Assembly: GCA_018902795.1 (NCBI GenBank) | Contig: JAHIQD010000001.1 | Coordinates: forward strand, 62,001 to 126,000 | DNA length: 64,000 nucleotides | Origin: Bacteroidota bacterium | GTDB lineage: Bacteria; Bacteroidota; Bacteroidia; Flavobacteriales; Weeksellaceae | Direction of reading: 5' to 3' | Part shown: positions 10,501-18,068 of the stretch, in pieces | Layout of the letters: each line of letters begins with the position of its first letter | Position numbering within the stretch: position 1 is the stretch's first letter | Program-made: the position numbers and the translations under genes | Notes under the pieces: generated by a model | The model's input: the letters and a program-made list of their open reading frames with translations, nothing else | What the model was told of the DNA's origin: nothing | Databases searched by the model: none

Positions 10501-10647
10501 CTTTCTACCGGAATCGGCTCCGAATCTCAAAAACCTTTGGCGGTCGTAATTATTGGAGGTTTGGTTACTGCAACAATCCTTACCCTTCTGATTTTCCCGA
10601 TCATTTTCTGGATCTTTAACAAGACGAAAAAATCTGAACATATTTAA
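7549..10647 (+). CDS. Heavy-metal efflux RND transporter, CzcA/CusA family
   Basis: Inner-membrane proton-driven metal efflux pump of 1032 aa, full length for the HME-RND family. It has a TM1 plus large periplasmic loop, a TM2-6 bundle, a second large loop and TM8-12. The diagnostic motif DFGIIIDGAVVMVEG lies in the TM4 region, and FGICIQNGVILLSEF in the second half. An in-frame TTG lies two codons upstream (7543), but the ATG at 7549 is the more natural start. It ends the regulator-kinase-CBA block and is followed by a strong terminator. The metal (Zn/Co/Cd/Ni or Cu/Ag) cannot be fixed from sequence alone. Confidence 0.95.
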   Translation: MNKFIKNILAFSLKNKAFTFVWVALLAIAGFISFKNMPIEAFPDVTNTQIVIITQWNGRSAEEVERFVTTPIELSMSSVQKKSSVRSTTMFGLSIIKIIFDDGVDDTFARNQVNNQLRTVSLPEGAQPDVQPPYGPTGEIYRYILESPKKDSRELLTLQTWVVDRALRGIPGVADINVFGGQDKIFELSIDPRKLDQYSLTTSQVYDAVSKSNLNVGGDVIEKSGQSFVVRGIGLLKSIEDIENVTIRNDHGNPILVKNVATVQESSLPRVGQAGFNDKDDVVAGIIVMRKGENPVEVLKLVKEKIEELNTKILPKDVKIETFYNRETLMDFTTHTIMHNLIEGIIFVTVIVFLFMADWRTTFIVSIIIPLSLLFAFFCLKMAGMSANLLSLGAVDFGIIIDGAVVMVEGIFVMLDHKAKKYGIERFNKLAKAGWIKNTGIGLGKAIFFSKLIIITSLLPIFSFQKVEGKMFSPLAFTLGFALIGALLFTLTLVPVLSHMMLNKNVREKHNPFVIFWERIVEKGIKYAFKHKKMSLIVALSFLGITLFSSKFLGTEFLPPLNEGSLWVTAEMPMSTSLNESLKTTDKLKKTLLTFPEVTGVLSQTGRSNDGTDPNGFGFVQFAVNLKPKEEWPRKISMEDLIAEMDAKLKEYQGITFNYSQPISDNVAEAVAGFKAENGVKIYGDNLNTLDKYAKQVYSIIKDIDGVKEPGIIKNIGQPEVSVVLNRDKMAMYGVALSDAQSVLETAFGGKTASELFDGERKFDIRIRYAKEYRKDENDIAQLMVPTQEGKLIPLKEISEIHQDNGAAFIYRDNIKRYIGIKFSIRDRDLGSTIAEARKKVDGIKLPENYSIGWTGQFENQQRATARLAQVVPVSLVMIFFLLFVLFGNLKDSLLVLANVPFALIGGIIALHLTGMNFGISAGVGFIALFGICIQNGVILLSEFHQNIKSGINVADGILQGVKTRTRPVVMTALMASIGLLPAALSTGIGSESQKPLAVVIIGGLVTATILTLLIFPIIFWIFNKTKKSEHI

Positions 10648-10678
10648 GAATTTAGATTCATCAACCTATTTTCTAACC

Positions 10679-10709
10679 AATTACCTGAGATTTCAGGTAA
10701 TTTTTTTTT
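10679..10709 (+). terminator. Terminator of the RND efflux operon
   Basis: A perfect hairpin (core arms TTACCTGA and TCAGGTAA, extended by two A-T pairs, loop GATT) runs into nine T residues, 31 nt after the pump stop codon. Confidence 0.9.
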
Positions 10710-10716
10710 GCTGGAA

Positions 10717-10747
10717 TTTGCATATTATATTTATTTAACTAAATTTG
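10717..10747 (+). promoter_or_regulatory. Promoter of the Nramp transporter gene
   Basis: TTTG at 10717-10720, a 19-nt spacer and TAAATTTG at 10740-10747 match the Bacteroidota primary sigma consensus exactly. The predicted transcription start near 10752-10755 falls inside the palindromic operator and gives a leader of about 20 nt. Confidence 0.75.
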
Positions 10748-10763
10748 TTAGACTAATCTAACA
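10746..10763. promoter_or_regulatory. 18-bp palindromic operator, probable MntR/DtxR-type box
   Basis: The perfect inverted repeat TGTTAGA-ctaa-TCTAACA overlaps the promoter -7 element and the expected transcription start. It lies 10 nt before the start codon of an Nramp Mn/Fe importer. The TTAG..CTAA arms resemble DtxR/MntR-family sites. Repression by metal-loaded MntR is an inference; the regulator gene is not in the window. Confidence 0.6.
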
Positions 10764-10773
10764 TTTACAGACA

Positions 10774-12108
10774 TTGGCTTCAAAACTCTTTACAAAAGCA
10801 TGGCGACACGAGAGAACTTCAAACTCTTTACCTGAAGTTTTTTCCAGCATCAATATCCCGAAAGACGCAGGTTTCTGGCGGAAATTATTAGCATTTACAG
10901 GGCCGGGATTAATGGTTGCTGTAGGCTATATGGATCCCGGAAACTGGGCGACAGATATTGCAGGTGGTGCGCAGTTTGGCTACACTCTACTGTCGGTTAT
11001 TTTAATTTCCAATCTGTTTGCAATCATTCTTCAGCATTTATCCTTAAAATTAGGAATTGTTGCGGAAAGAGATTTAGCACAGGCCTGTAAAGATCATTTT
11101 AATCCTACCACTAATTTCATCCTTTGGGTATTCTGTGAAATTGCAATTGCAGCCTGCGACCTTGCAGAAGTAATCGGTTCAGCCATCGCGCTCAATTTGC
11201 TTTTCGGCATTCCGCTGACATGGGGGGTGGTGATCACGGTGGTTGACGTTTTTATTATACTGTTCCTGCAGGCGAAAGGATTCCGTTATCTCGAAAGTAT
11301 CGTAGGCGGACTAATTATTGTAATATTCGGCTGCTTTGCCTACGAAATCATACTGAGCAAACCCGATGTTTTCCCCATTATCAGCGGACTGGTTCCACAA
11401 AAGGAAATCATTACCGATCCGTCAATGCTTTACATAGCGATTGGGATCCTTGGTGCTACTGTCATGCCGCACAACCTTTATTTACACAGCAGCATCGTGC
11501 AGACCAGAAATTATGAGCGGACTCCCGCAGGAAAAAAAGAGGCCATAAAATTTGCTACACTGGACAGTACCATTTCGCTTTTCCTTGCTTTCTTCATCAA
11601 TGCGGCGATTTTAATCGTGGCTGCAGCTACTTTTCATACCACCGGCAATCAGGATGTCGCAGATATCCACGATGCTCACAAGATGCTGGCGCCGATTTTG
11701 GGAACTACCCTTGCCAGCGTTTTCTTTGCTGTGGCACTACTTGCGTCCGGTCAAAATTCAACATTAACAGGAACCCTCGCCGGACAGATTGTGATGGAAG
11801 GATTTCTGAACATCCGCTTAAAACCTTGGCTGAGAAGATTAATTACCCGCTTGATTGCCGTAATTCCCGCCTTGATTGTAACCATTCTTTACGGGGAACA
11901 GGGAACCACCAATCTATTGGTTTTAAGCCAGGTTATACTTTCGATGCAGCTCAGTTTTGCGGTGGTGCCTTTGGTCATGTTTACCGGATCCAAACTGAAA
12001 ATGGGCGAGTTTGTAAATAAAAGCTGGCTGAAAATTATTGTCTGGGTTATTGCGGTAATCATTATCGCCTTAAACTTGTACTTACTTATTGAAACATTCT
12101 TTCCATGA
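10774..12108 (+). CDS. mntH: Nramp-family divalent metal transporter
   Basis: A 444-aa inner-membrane H+-coupled importer of Mn2+/Fe2+ with about eleven TM helices. The TM1 metal-binding motif DPGN (YMDPGNWATD) and the TM6 motif MPH (GATVMPHNLYLHS) are intact. The start is TTG at 10774: an in-frame TAA lies 15 nt upstream and no ATG precedes the conserved N-terminal part, so TTG is the best choice. It overlaps the next gene by 4 nt (ATGA). Expression is probably shut off when metal is plentiful through the operator overlapping its promoter. It follows the efflux operon, so uptake and export sit side by side. Confidence 0.93.
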   Translation: MASKLFTKAWRHERTSNSLPEVFSSINIPKDAGFWRKLLAFTGPGLMVAVGYMDPGNWATDIAGGAQFGYTLLSVILISNLFAIILQHLSLKLGIVAERDLAQACKDHFNPTTNFILWVFCEIAIAACDLAEVIGSAIALNLLFGIPLTWGVVITVVDVFIILFLQAKGFRYLESIVGGLIIVIFGCFAYEIILSKPDVFPIISGLVPQKEIITDPSMLYIAIGILGATVMPHNLYLHSSIVQTRNYERTPAGKKEAIKFATLDSTISLFLAFFINAAILIVAAATFHTTGNQDVADIHDAHKMLAPILGTTLASVFFAVALLASGQNSTLTGTLAGQIVMEGFLNIRLKPWLRRLITRLIAVIPALIVTILYGEQGTTNLLVLSQVILSMQLSFAVVPLVMFTGSKLKMGEFVNKSWLKIIVWVIAVIIIALNLYLLIETFFP

Positions 12109-12854
12109 TGAAAAAGATCAGTTCTGCAATGGTTTTACTTACATTTTCTTTCCTGAGTTCACAGGAAAGTATAGAGACTGACCGTCCGGATCAGACCGAA
12201 TCGGCATCACTTACCCCAAAAAATTTCATTCAGATTGAAAGCGGCTTTCTTTACGAAAAAACCGGTGATTATTCCGAAAAGTTTTCTCATCCGAACATTC
12301 TTTGGAAATACGGAATCAATGACCATTTTGAGGTCAGAATGATTACTGAATTGAGTTCAGAAAAATTGGGAAATGAAACATTTTCCGGAATGATGCCGCT
12401 GACTTTTGGTTTTAAGGCGAAACTTACAGAAGAAAAAAACGTTCTTCCGAAAATTTCATTTATCGGGCATTTAACTGCCAATAAACTGAGTTCAAAGCAT
12501 TTCGAAACGACTTATATCGCACCGAGTTTTAAATTTCTGTTTCAGCACACTCTATCAGAGAAGTGGCGTATGGGATATAATCTCGGTGCAGACTGGAATG
12601 GTGAAACCCCTGATGCAACAGCAGTATACACATTATCAGCGGCCTACACCGTCACCGAAAGATTGGGAGCATTTGCAGAAGTTTTTGGATTTTTAAATAA
12701 GTATAGGAAAGCAGATCACAGCCTTCACGGCGGTTTCACCTATCTTATCAGTAACGATTTGCAATTGGACGCTTCTTCAGGTTTCGGGATTTCCGAAATA
12801 TCTCCTGACTATTTTATTTCCTGCGGAGTTTCTTACCGCTTCAGCACCGAATAG
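12105..12854 (+). CDS. Phenol_MetA_deg-like outer-membrane transporter family protein
   Basis: A 249-aa secreted beta-rich protein. The signal peptide runs to about residue 20 (FLSSQ). The mature N-terminus ESIETDRPDQTESA is characteristic of the Bacteroidota members of the Phenol_MetA_deg/transporter family. Alternating hydrophobic strands and a C-terminal aromatic strand (VSYRFS) suggest an outer-membrane beta-barrel. The first ATG overlaps the stop of the Nramp gene (ATGATG; the second ATG at 12108 also works), so it is translationally coupled and should share its metal regulation. A role in metal passage through the outer membrane is inferred from this coupling. Confidence 0.75.
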   Translation: MMKKISSAMVLLTFSFLSSQESIETDRPDQTESASLTPKNFIQIESGFLYEKTGDYSEKFSHPNILWKYGINDHFEVRMITELSSEKLGNETFSGMMPLTFGFKAKLTEEKNVLPKISFIGHLTANKLSSKHFETTYIAPSFKFLFQHTLSEKWRMGYNLGADWNGETPDATAVYTLSAAYTVTERLGAFAEVFGFLNKYRKADHSLHGGFTYLISNDLQLDASSGFGISEISPDYFISCGVSYRFSTE

Positions 12855-12929
12855 CATTTTCTGCCGAATTGTCCTAAAACTTTCTTTGGCAAAATTGTTG
12901 CGAACTGATGACTAATAAAATGTAATATT

Positions 12930-13469
12930 ATGTCGGAAAACAATGATATACACGAAGAAAGTGTAAACATGCAGGAAGAATTAAACCAAAACACGGAAGC
13001 TGAGAACACTGAAAATGTGACAGCAACACCTAATTCTGAAGAACTTTTGGCAGAAGAAAGAGACCGTTATGTGCGCCTTTTCGCTGAATTTGAAAATTAT
13101 AAAAAGAGAACGGCTAAGGAAAAAATGGAATTTTTTCAGTACGCCAATCAGGATATGATGATTTCGATGCTTGCTGTTTTGGATGATTTCGAAAGAGCTT
13201 TAAAAGAAATCGCTAAAAACGGAAATGAAGCTGATTTACAAGGCGTTGAACTTATTTATCAGAAATTTAAAAATAAATTATCGGAGAAAGGCCTGAAACC
13301 TATGGAAGTGAAAGCAGGCGATACATTCGATGTTGATTTTCATGAAGCAATTACTCAGATTCCTGCACCATCAGAAGATTTAAAAGGAAAAATTGTAGAT
13401 GTCATTGAAACAGGATATACTTTGAATGACAAGGTGATCCGTTTTGCAAAAGTGGTAACAGGAAACTAA
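12930..13469 (+). CDS. grpE: Nucleotide exchange factor GrpE
   Basis: A 179-aa co-chaperone that releases ADP from DnaK. An acidic, disordered N-terminus (about 1-40) leads into a long dimerisation helix with the conserved RYVRLFAEFENYKKRT region, then the C-terminal beta domain (ending DKVIRFAKVVTG). Length and order match the family. It is followed by dnaJ after 97 nt that contain hairpin-forming sequence; the two are probably one transcription unit. dnaK is not in the window. Confidence 0.95.
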   Translation: MSENNDIHEESVNMQEELNQNTEAENTENVTATPNSEELLAEERDRYVRLFAEFENYKKRTAKEKMEFFQYANQDMMISMLAVLDDFERALKEIAKNGNEADLQGVELIYQKFKNKLSEKGLKPMEVKAGDTFDVDFHEAITQIPAPSEDLKGKIVDVIETGYTLNDKVIRFAKVVTGN

Positions 13470-13506
13470 CAAAAGAAAGCAGTGAGTAAATCCGCGGGGA
13501 AAAAGC

Positions 13507-13522
13507 ATGCCTGAATAGGCAT
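13507..13522 (+). other. Hairpin in grpE-dnaJ intergenic region
   Basis: ATGCCT-gaat-AGGCAT is a perfect 6-bp stem with a 4-nt loop between grpE and dnaJ. It is nested inside a weaker pairing of AGTGA (upstream) with TCACT (downstream). No T-run follows, so it is not a classical terminator; it may be an RNA-processing or stability element. Confidence 0.4.
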
Positions 13523-13566
13523 CTTCACTACTAAGGAGATTCACTCGAAATTCCCTCATATAAAAT

Positions 13567-14679
13567 ATGTCAAAAAGAGATTATTACGAAGTTCTTGGAG
13601 TATCAAAATCTGCTTCGGCTGACGAAATAAAAAAAGCCTACCGCAAAATGGCTTTGAAACATCACCCGGATAAAAACCCGGGCGACAAGGTGGCTGAAGA
13701 AAAATTTAAAGAAGCGGCGGAAGCTTATGAAGTTTTGAGCGACGGCAACAAAAAAGCCCGTTACGACCAATACGGACATGCCGGAATGAACGGTGGCGGC
13801 GGCTTTGGTGGCGGTGGCTTCGGTGGCGGAATGAATATGGACGACATTTTCAGCCAGTTTGGAGATATTTTCGGCGGACATTTCGGTGGCGGTGGCGGTG
13901 CACAAAGACAGCAGCTGCGCGGCACCAATCTTCGGGTAAGAATTAAGCTGAACCTGGAGGAGATGGTCAACGGAACCCAGAAAACCATCAAAGTAAAAAA
14001 AATGAAAATGGCGCCCGGCGCTACTTCAAAAACCTGTCCAACCTGTAACGGAAGCGGAGTTCAGATCAAAGTAATGAATACGATGTTCGGGCAGATGCAG
14101 ACTCAGACCCATTGCTCTACCTGCCAGGGAATGGGAAAAATTGCCGACAAGATACCTGCAGGCGCCAATGCTCAGGGTTTAGTGAAAGAAGACGAAGAAG
14201 TAACGATCAATATTCCGGCAGGTGCAAGAGAAGGCATCCAGCTGAATGTGCGCGGAAAAGGAAACGATGCACCTTTTGGTGGAAATCCCGGCGATCTGTT
14301 GGTCGTGGTTGAAGAAGAAGTGGATGCAGCCATCAAACGCGAAGGCGACAATCTTCATCAGGAGCTTTATGTTTCTTTCGCAGAAGCAGCTTTAGGAACT
14401 CAGAAAGAAATTCCTACGGTGGGCGGAAAAGTGAAAATAAAAGTGGATGCCGGAACTCAGTCAGGAAAAATCCTCAGACTTTCAGGAAAAGGTTTGCCAA
14501 GCATAGACAGTTACGGAAAAGGCGATATGTTTGTACACATCAATGTATGGACGCCACAGAACCTTTCACCTGCGCAGAGAGAGTTTTTCGAAAACCAGAT
14601 AAAGAACGGCGAAATGATGGCGGAACCTTCGGGTAAAGAGAAAACATTTTTTGATAAAGTAAGGGACTTATTCAATTGA
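13567..14679 (+). CDS. dnaJ: Chaperone DnaJ with a single zinc centre
   Basis: A 370-aa Hsp40 co-chaperone of DnaK. The J domain (1-70) has the HPD motif at 33-35. A Gly/Phe-rich segment follows (about 74-112), then a cysteine-rich segment and two C-terminal substrate-binding beta domains. Canonical DnaJ has four CxxCxGxG motifs forming two zinc centres. Here only two are present (Cys157/Cys160 and Cys183/Cys186), equivalent to the central motifs II and III, so one zinc site is missing. It may be a lineage feature. It is co-oriented behind grpE. Confidence 0.93.
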   Translation: MSKRDYYEVLGVSKSASADEIKKAYRKMALKHHPDKNPGDKVAEEKFKEAAEAYEVLSDGNKKARYDQYGHAGMNGGGGFGGGGFGGGMNMDDIFSQFGDIFGGHFGGGGGAQRQQLRGTNLRVRIKLNLEEMVNGTQKTIKVKKMKMAPGATSKTCPTCNGSGVQIKVMNTMFGQMQTQTHCSTCQGMGKIADKIPAGANAQGLVKEDEEVTINIPAGAREGIQLNVRGKGNDAPFGGNPGDLLVVVEEEVDAAIKREGDNLHQELYVSFAEAALGTQKEIPTVGGKVKIKVDAGTQSGKILRLSGKGLPSIDSYGKGDMFVHINVWTPQNLSPAQREFFENQIKNGEMMAEPSGKEKTFFDKVRDLFN

Positions 14680-14744
14680 AGATCGCTTCAAAGATTTTTA
14701 AAAAATCTGTTTCGAGGTCATTAAATTTAAATTCTCGCTCATAA

Positions 14745-14776
14745 AAAAAGCAACCTGATTTTTCAGGTTGCTTTTT
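14745..14776. terminator. Bidirectional terminator between dnaJ and dedA
   Basis: A 14-bp perfect stem (AAAAAGCAACCTGA at 14745-14758 with its complement at 14763-14776, loop TTTT) lies between two convergent genes. The A and T tracts on either side make it work in both directions. Confidence 0.9.
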
Positions 14777-14797
14777 ATTTGTTTTTATTAAAACCGT

Positions 14798-15481
14798 TTA
14801 TGCTGCAGGTTTTTCTTCTTCCTTTTTCTTACCGAAGAAGAATTTAATAATAATCGGTACCGTTGTAATCAGTACAATAATAATGATGATCATTTCCAGA
14901 TGGGATTTCAGATCAATCCCAAACTGATCCTTGAAAAGTTTATCAAGATAATGTCCGGCAAAAATAAGGGAGAATGACCAGAGAAAAGCACCAATAATAT
15001 TATCGATCAGAAACCGTGTTTTATCCATCTTTACAATCCCTGCTACAATAGGAGTGAAAGTTCTCACTACAGGCAGGAATCTCGCCATGATTACAGCTAA
15101 TGCTCCATGCTGCTCAAAGAAATCATGAGCCTGGAACAGATATTTTTTCTTGAAAAGAAACGTATCTTCTTTCTTATACAGTGCAGGACCTGCTTTTCTG
15201 CCAAACCAGTATCCTACCTCGTTTCCTATTACCGCTGCCACTGATATCGCAGAGGCCAAAATTACCGTATCTAGAAAATCGCTGCCGGTAGAACCCAGAG
15301 CTTGATTCACAATCTCGACAGCATAAATCCCTGACACGAAAAGTAAACTGTCACCGGGAAGAAAAAAACCGACAAACAGACCGGTCTCAGCAAAGATGAT
15401 AAACAAAATGAGCCAGAAACCGCCCATTTTTATATAAAATTCAGGATTCAGAAGATCCTTCCAACTTTCAAAATGTTCCAT
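14798..15481 (-). CDS. DedA-family membrane protein
   Basis: A 227-aa inner-membrane protein of the DedA/SNARE-associated family, members of which act in lipid carrier or phospholipid flipping and envelope homeostasis. Diagnostic features are GLFVGFFLPGDSLLFVSG in the N-terminal re-entrant region and the MARFLPVVRTFTPIVAG motif with its conserved arginines. Several TM helices follow, with a lysine-rich cytoplasmic C-terminus (KKKEEEK). The substrate of this paralogue is unknown. It is probably transcribed alone; prfB lies 64 nt upstream on the same strand, so co-transcription is possible. Confidence 0.9.
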   Translation of the reverse strand: MEHFESWKDLLNPEFYIKMGGFWLILFIIFAETGLFVGFFLPGDSLLFVSGIYAVEIVNQALGSTGSDFLDTVILASAISVAAVIGNEVGYWFGRKAGPALYKKEDTFLFKKKYLFQAHDFFEQHGALAVIMARFLPVVRTFTPIVAGIVKMDKTRFLIDNIIGAFLWSFSLIFAGHYLDKLFKDQFGIDLKSHLEMIIIIIVLITTVPIIIKFFFGKKKEEEKPAA

Positions 15482-15545
15482 ATTGACAAAGATAATAAAA
15501 CAGGGGTTTTTTAAAGATTTTTAAATTGTTAAAGTTTCCCAAAAC

Positions 15546-16658
15546 TTAAAGACTGAAATCGTCTTCGGTGGCTGCTGTTCCGTCCGCCATAAGGAATGCT
15601 TTCAGAAAAGGCGTTAATTCTCCGTTCATTACGCCGTCCACATCGGAAGTTTCGTAACCGGATCTTACATCTTTTACCAGTTTGTAAGGATGCATCACAT
15701 AATTCCGGATTTGGCTTCCCCACTCTATTTTCATCTTTCCGGCTTCAATTTCGTTTCTCGCCTTCATTCTTTCTTCGAGTTCCATTTCATACAAACGGGA
15801 ACGGAGAAGCTGCATTGCCTTTTCCTTGTTCTGAAGTTGGGACCGGCTTTCGGAGTTTTCGATAATGATTCCTGTAGGGGCGTGACGAAGACGGACAGCG
15901 GTTTCCACCTTATTAACGTTCTGCCCACCAGCTCCACTCGAACGCATGGTTTCAAATGAAATATCGGCCGGATTAATATTAATTTCAATCGTATCATCCA
16001 CCAAAGGATAAACATACACCGATACAAAACTCGTATGGCGTTTGGCGTTGGAATCAAAAGGCGAAATCCTCACCAAACGGTGAACTCCGTTTTCTCCGCG
16101 AAGATAACCGAATGCAAATTCGCCGTCGATCTCTAAGGTCACTGTTTTTATTCCCGCAACATCTCCTTCCTGATAATTAAGCTCCCGAAGTTTATAACCT
16201 TGCTTTTCTGCCCACATCGTATACATTCTCATCAGCATCGAAGCCCAGTCGCAGGATTCGGTACCGCCGGCGCCTGCAGTGATCTGCAGAACCGCTGAAA
16301 GCTCGTCGCCTTCGTTGGAGAGCATATTTTTAAATTCCAGGTCTTCAATTTTTTCCAACAGCGCAGGAAAAGATTCATCGAGTTCTCTTTCAGAATCCGG
16401 ATCTTCTTTTGCAAAATCCATCAACACCTGAATGTCCTCAAATCTCATGAAAATCTCTTCATAATCATTCACCCATTTTTTCTTGGACCGAAGCTGCTTC
16501 ATGAAAATTTCCGCTTCCTTCGGGTGATCCCAAAACTCCGGGGAAACCGTTTTCTCCTCATCATTGGTGATCTCAATTTTCTTTTTTTCGATCTGCAGAT
16601 ATTTATATAAATCCCCGATCCGGGACTGTGCATCTTTTATTTGGTCGCTATTGATCAT
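15546..16658 (-). CDS. prfB: Peptide chain release factor 2
   Basis: A 370-aa class I release factor that reads UGA/UAA and triggers peptide hydrolysis. The UGA-specificity tripeptide SPF is at 199-201 and the catalytic GGQ (SGAGGQNVNKVE) at 244-246. The whole protein lies in one frame: at the site of the usual programmed +1 frameshift (after LYKYL, residues 17-21) the sequence continues with a sense Gln codon instead of an in-frame UGA. The autoregulatory frameshift seen in E. coli and many other bacteria is therefore absent here. Confidence 0.96.
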   Translation of the reverse strand: MINSDQIKDAQSRIGDLYKYLQIEKKKIEITNDEEKTVSPEFWDHPKEAEIFMKQLRSKKKWVNDYEEIFMRFEDIQVLMDFAKEDPDSERELDESFPALLEKIEDLEFKNMLSNEGDELSAVLQITAGAGGTESCDWASMLMRMYTMWAEKQGYKLRELNYQEGDVAGIKTVTLEIDGEFAFGYLRGENGVHRLVRISPFDSNAKRHTSFVSVYVYPLVDDTIEININPADISFETMRSSGAGGQNVNKVETAVRLRHAPTGIIIENSESRSQLQNKEKAMQLLRSRLYEMELEERMKARNEIEAGKMKIEWGSQIRNYVMHPYKLVKDVRSGYETSDVDGVMNGELTPFLKAFLMADGTAATEDDFSL

Positions 16659-16871
16659 AATGCAAATTTAATGATTTTTCCCCTTTCACTATTAATAGTT
16701 TATTCTTCTTATCATCGATCTCAAGGATTTTCCCAACTCTTTTTTCATGATTTCTAAAAATCTTTTAAAAATTTTTTCATCAGAAATCTACCAAACGTCT
16801 GATTTCAACTTTTTGAGTTTAAGATAAATCAGCGGTTGGTTGGGATTTACTTCCGTTATGACTTCAATAGA

Positions 16872-17978
16872 TTATAACAAATCCGCTACTATTTCGCCTA
16901 TCATTGGCGCTAACGCAACTCCCATTCCTGAAAGCCGCACGGCCGCAATCTGTCGCGGTGAAATTCTTTCAATGATGGGTGATTTTTCCAGTCCCATTGC
17001 CATAATTCCGCTCCACCGGTGAGCAATTTCAAAAGGAGTTTCAGGTAGAATGACTGTTTTCAAAAAGTTTTCCAAATGATTCTGTAGAACCTCAGTGGTT
17101 TCCAATTCTGCAGTTTCTTCACTTTTAAAATCCAGATTTCGTGCCCCACCGAGCAGAATCCGGTTTCCTATATTTCTGAAATAATAAAATCCTTCATCGT
17201 AATGAAAGGTTCCTTTCAGTTTTAAACCTTCCACAGGTTCGGTAAGCAATATCTGTCCGCGCGCCGGGATAATATCGATCTCGGGCAGGAGATTTTTCGT
17301 AAATGCATTGGTCGCGATAATGACTTTTTCACTTTGAATATTGAAATTTGCAGTGATGATTTTCACGGAATTTTCAGTTTCGGAAATCTCCAAAACTTCC
17401 GTTCCGAAAAGGAATTCAATACCCAAACCTTGACATTTTTCCAATAATTTCTGCAGTAATTTCCCGGAATGCAAAGCACCTTCACAAGGATTTCCCACCA
17501 GAAAAGCTGAATTTGCAAGCCCGAATTCTGCTGTTTTTTCCTGATTCAGGAAATAGGTCTTTTCTAAACCCGTAATGGTTTTCAGTTTTTCATTGACTTC
17601 ATCAATTTTTTGTAAAGGCTGATCGTCATTCAATATTTCGTAACCGCCGCAAAGCTCAAAATCAATTTCTTCAGGTTTAAAGGAGTTCTGAATTTTCTGT
17701 AAACCGTCAAAACGCATTTTCACCAAAGCCAACGTTTTCTCCCAACCCATTTTCTCCGAATCCGCAATAATTTCGGTTAAACTCCCGAAACACGCGAAAC
17801 CTGCATTTCTGGTCGAAGCACCCATCGGGACAGGACTTCTTTCCACCACCAGAACAGAATAGTCAGGAAACTTTTCTTTAAGGGAGATTGCAGTCCACAA
17901 ACCTGTAAAACCTGCGCCAACAATAATGATATCGCGGTTCCTGTAAAATGTTTCGAGTTCCCAGATGCTTGGATTCAT
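16872..17978 (-). CDS. FAD-dependent oxidoreductase, DAO family
   Basis: A 368-aa flavoenzyme of the D-amino-acid oxidase/glycine oxidase (DadA/PuuB-like) family. The N-terminal Rossmann motif IIVGAGFTGLWTA (about 18-30) binds the FAD ADP moiety. It is followed by the STRNAGFA segment typical of this group, and a C-terminal substrate/FAD region (GLEKSPIIERIS, ending GEIVADLL). It probably oxidises an amino acid or amine; the substrate cannot be told. It lies behind glgP on the same strand, but a terminator-like hairpin separates them. Confidence 0.82.
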   Translation of the reverse strand: MNPSIWELETFYRNRDIIIVGAGFTGLWTAISLKEKFPDYSVLVVERSPVPMGASTRNAGFACFGSLTEIIADSEKMGWEKTLALVKMRFDGLQKIQNSFKPEEIDFELCGGYEILNDDQPLQKIDEVNEKLKTITGLEKTYFLNQEKTAEFGLANSAFLVGNPCEGALHSGKLLQKLLEKCQGLGIEFLFGTEVLEISETENSVKIITANFNIQSEKVIIATNAFTKNLLPEIDIIPARGQILLTEPVEGLKLKGTFHYDEGFYYFRNIGNRILLGGARNLDFKSEETAELETTEVLQNHLENFLKTVILPETPFEIAHRWSGIMAMGLEKSPIIERISPRQIAAVRLSGMGVALAPMIGEIVADLL

Positions 17979-18008
17979 TAGCTTTTTTTGGTTTTCTAAG
18001 ATAAAAAT

Positions 18009-18039
18009 AAAATCCGGGAAATCATCTTTCCCGGATTTT
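18009..18039 (-). terminator. Terminator downstream of alpha-glucan phosphorylase gene
   Basis: A 13-bp perfect stem (AAAATCCGGGAAA at 18009-18021 with its complement at 18027-18039, loop TCATC) is followed on the minus strand by a T-rich tract. It sits 30 nt after the glgP stop codon. Confidence 0.8.
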
Positions 18040-18068
18040 GTATATCGTAAATTGAATTTAAATACTTT

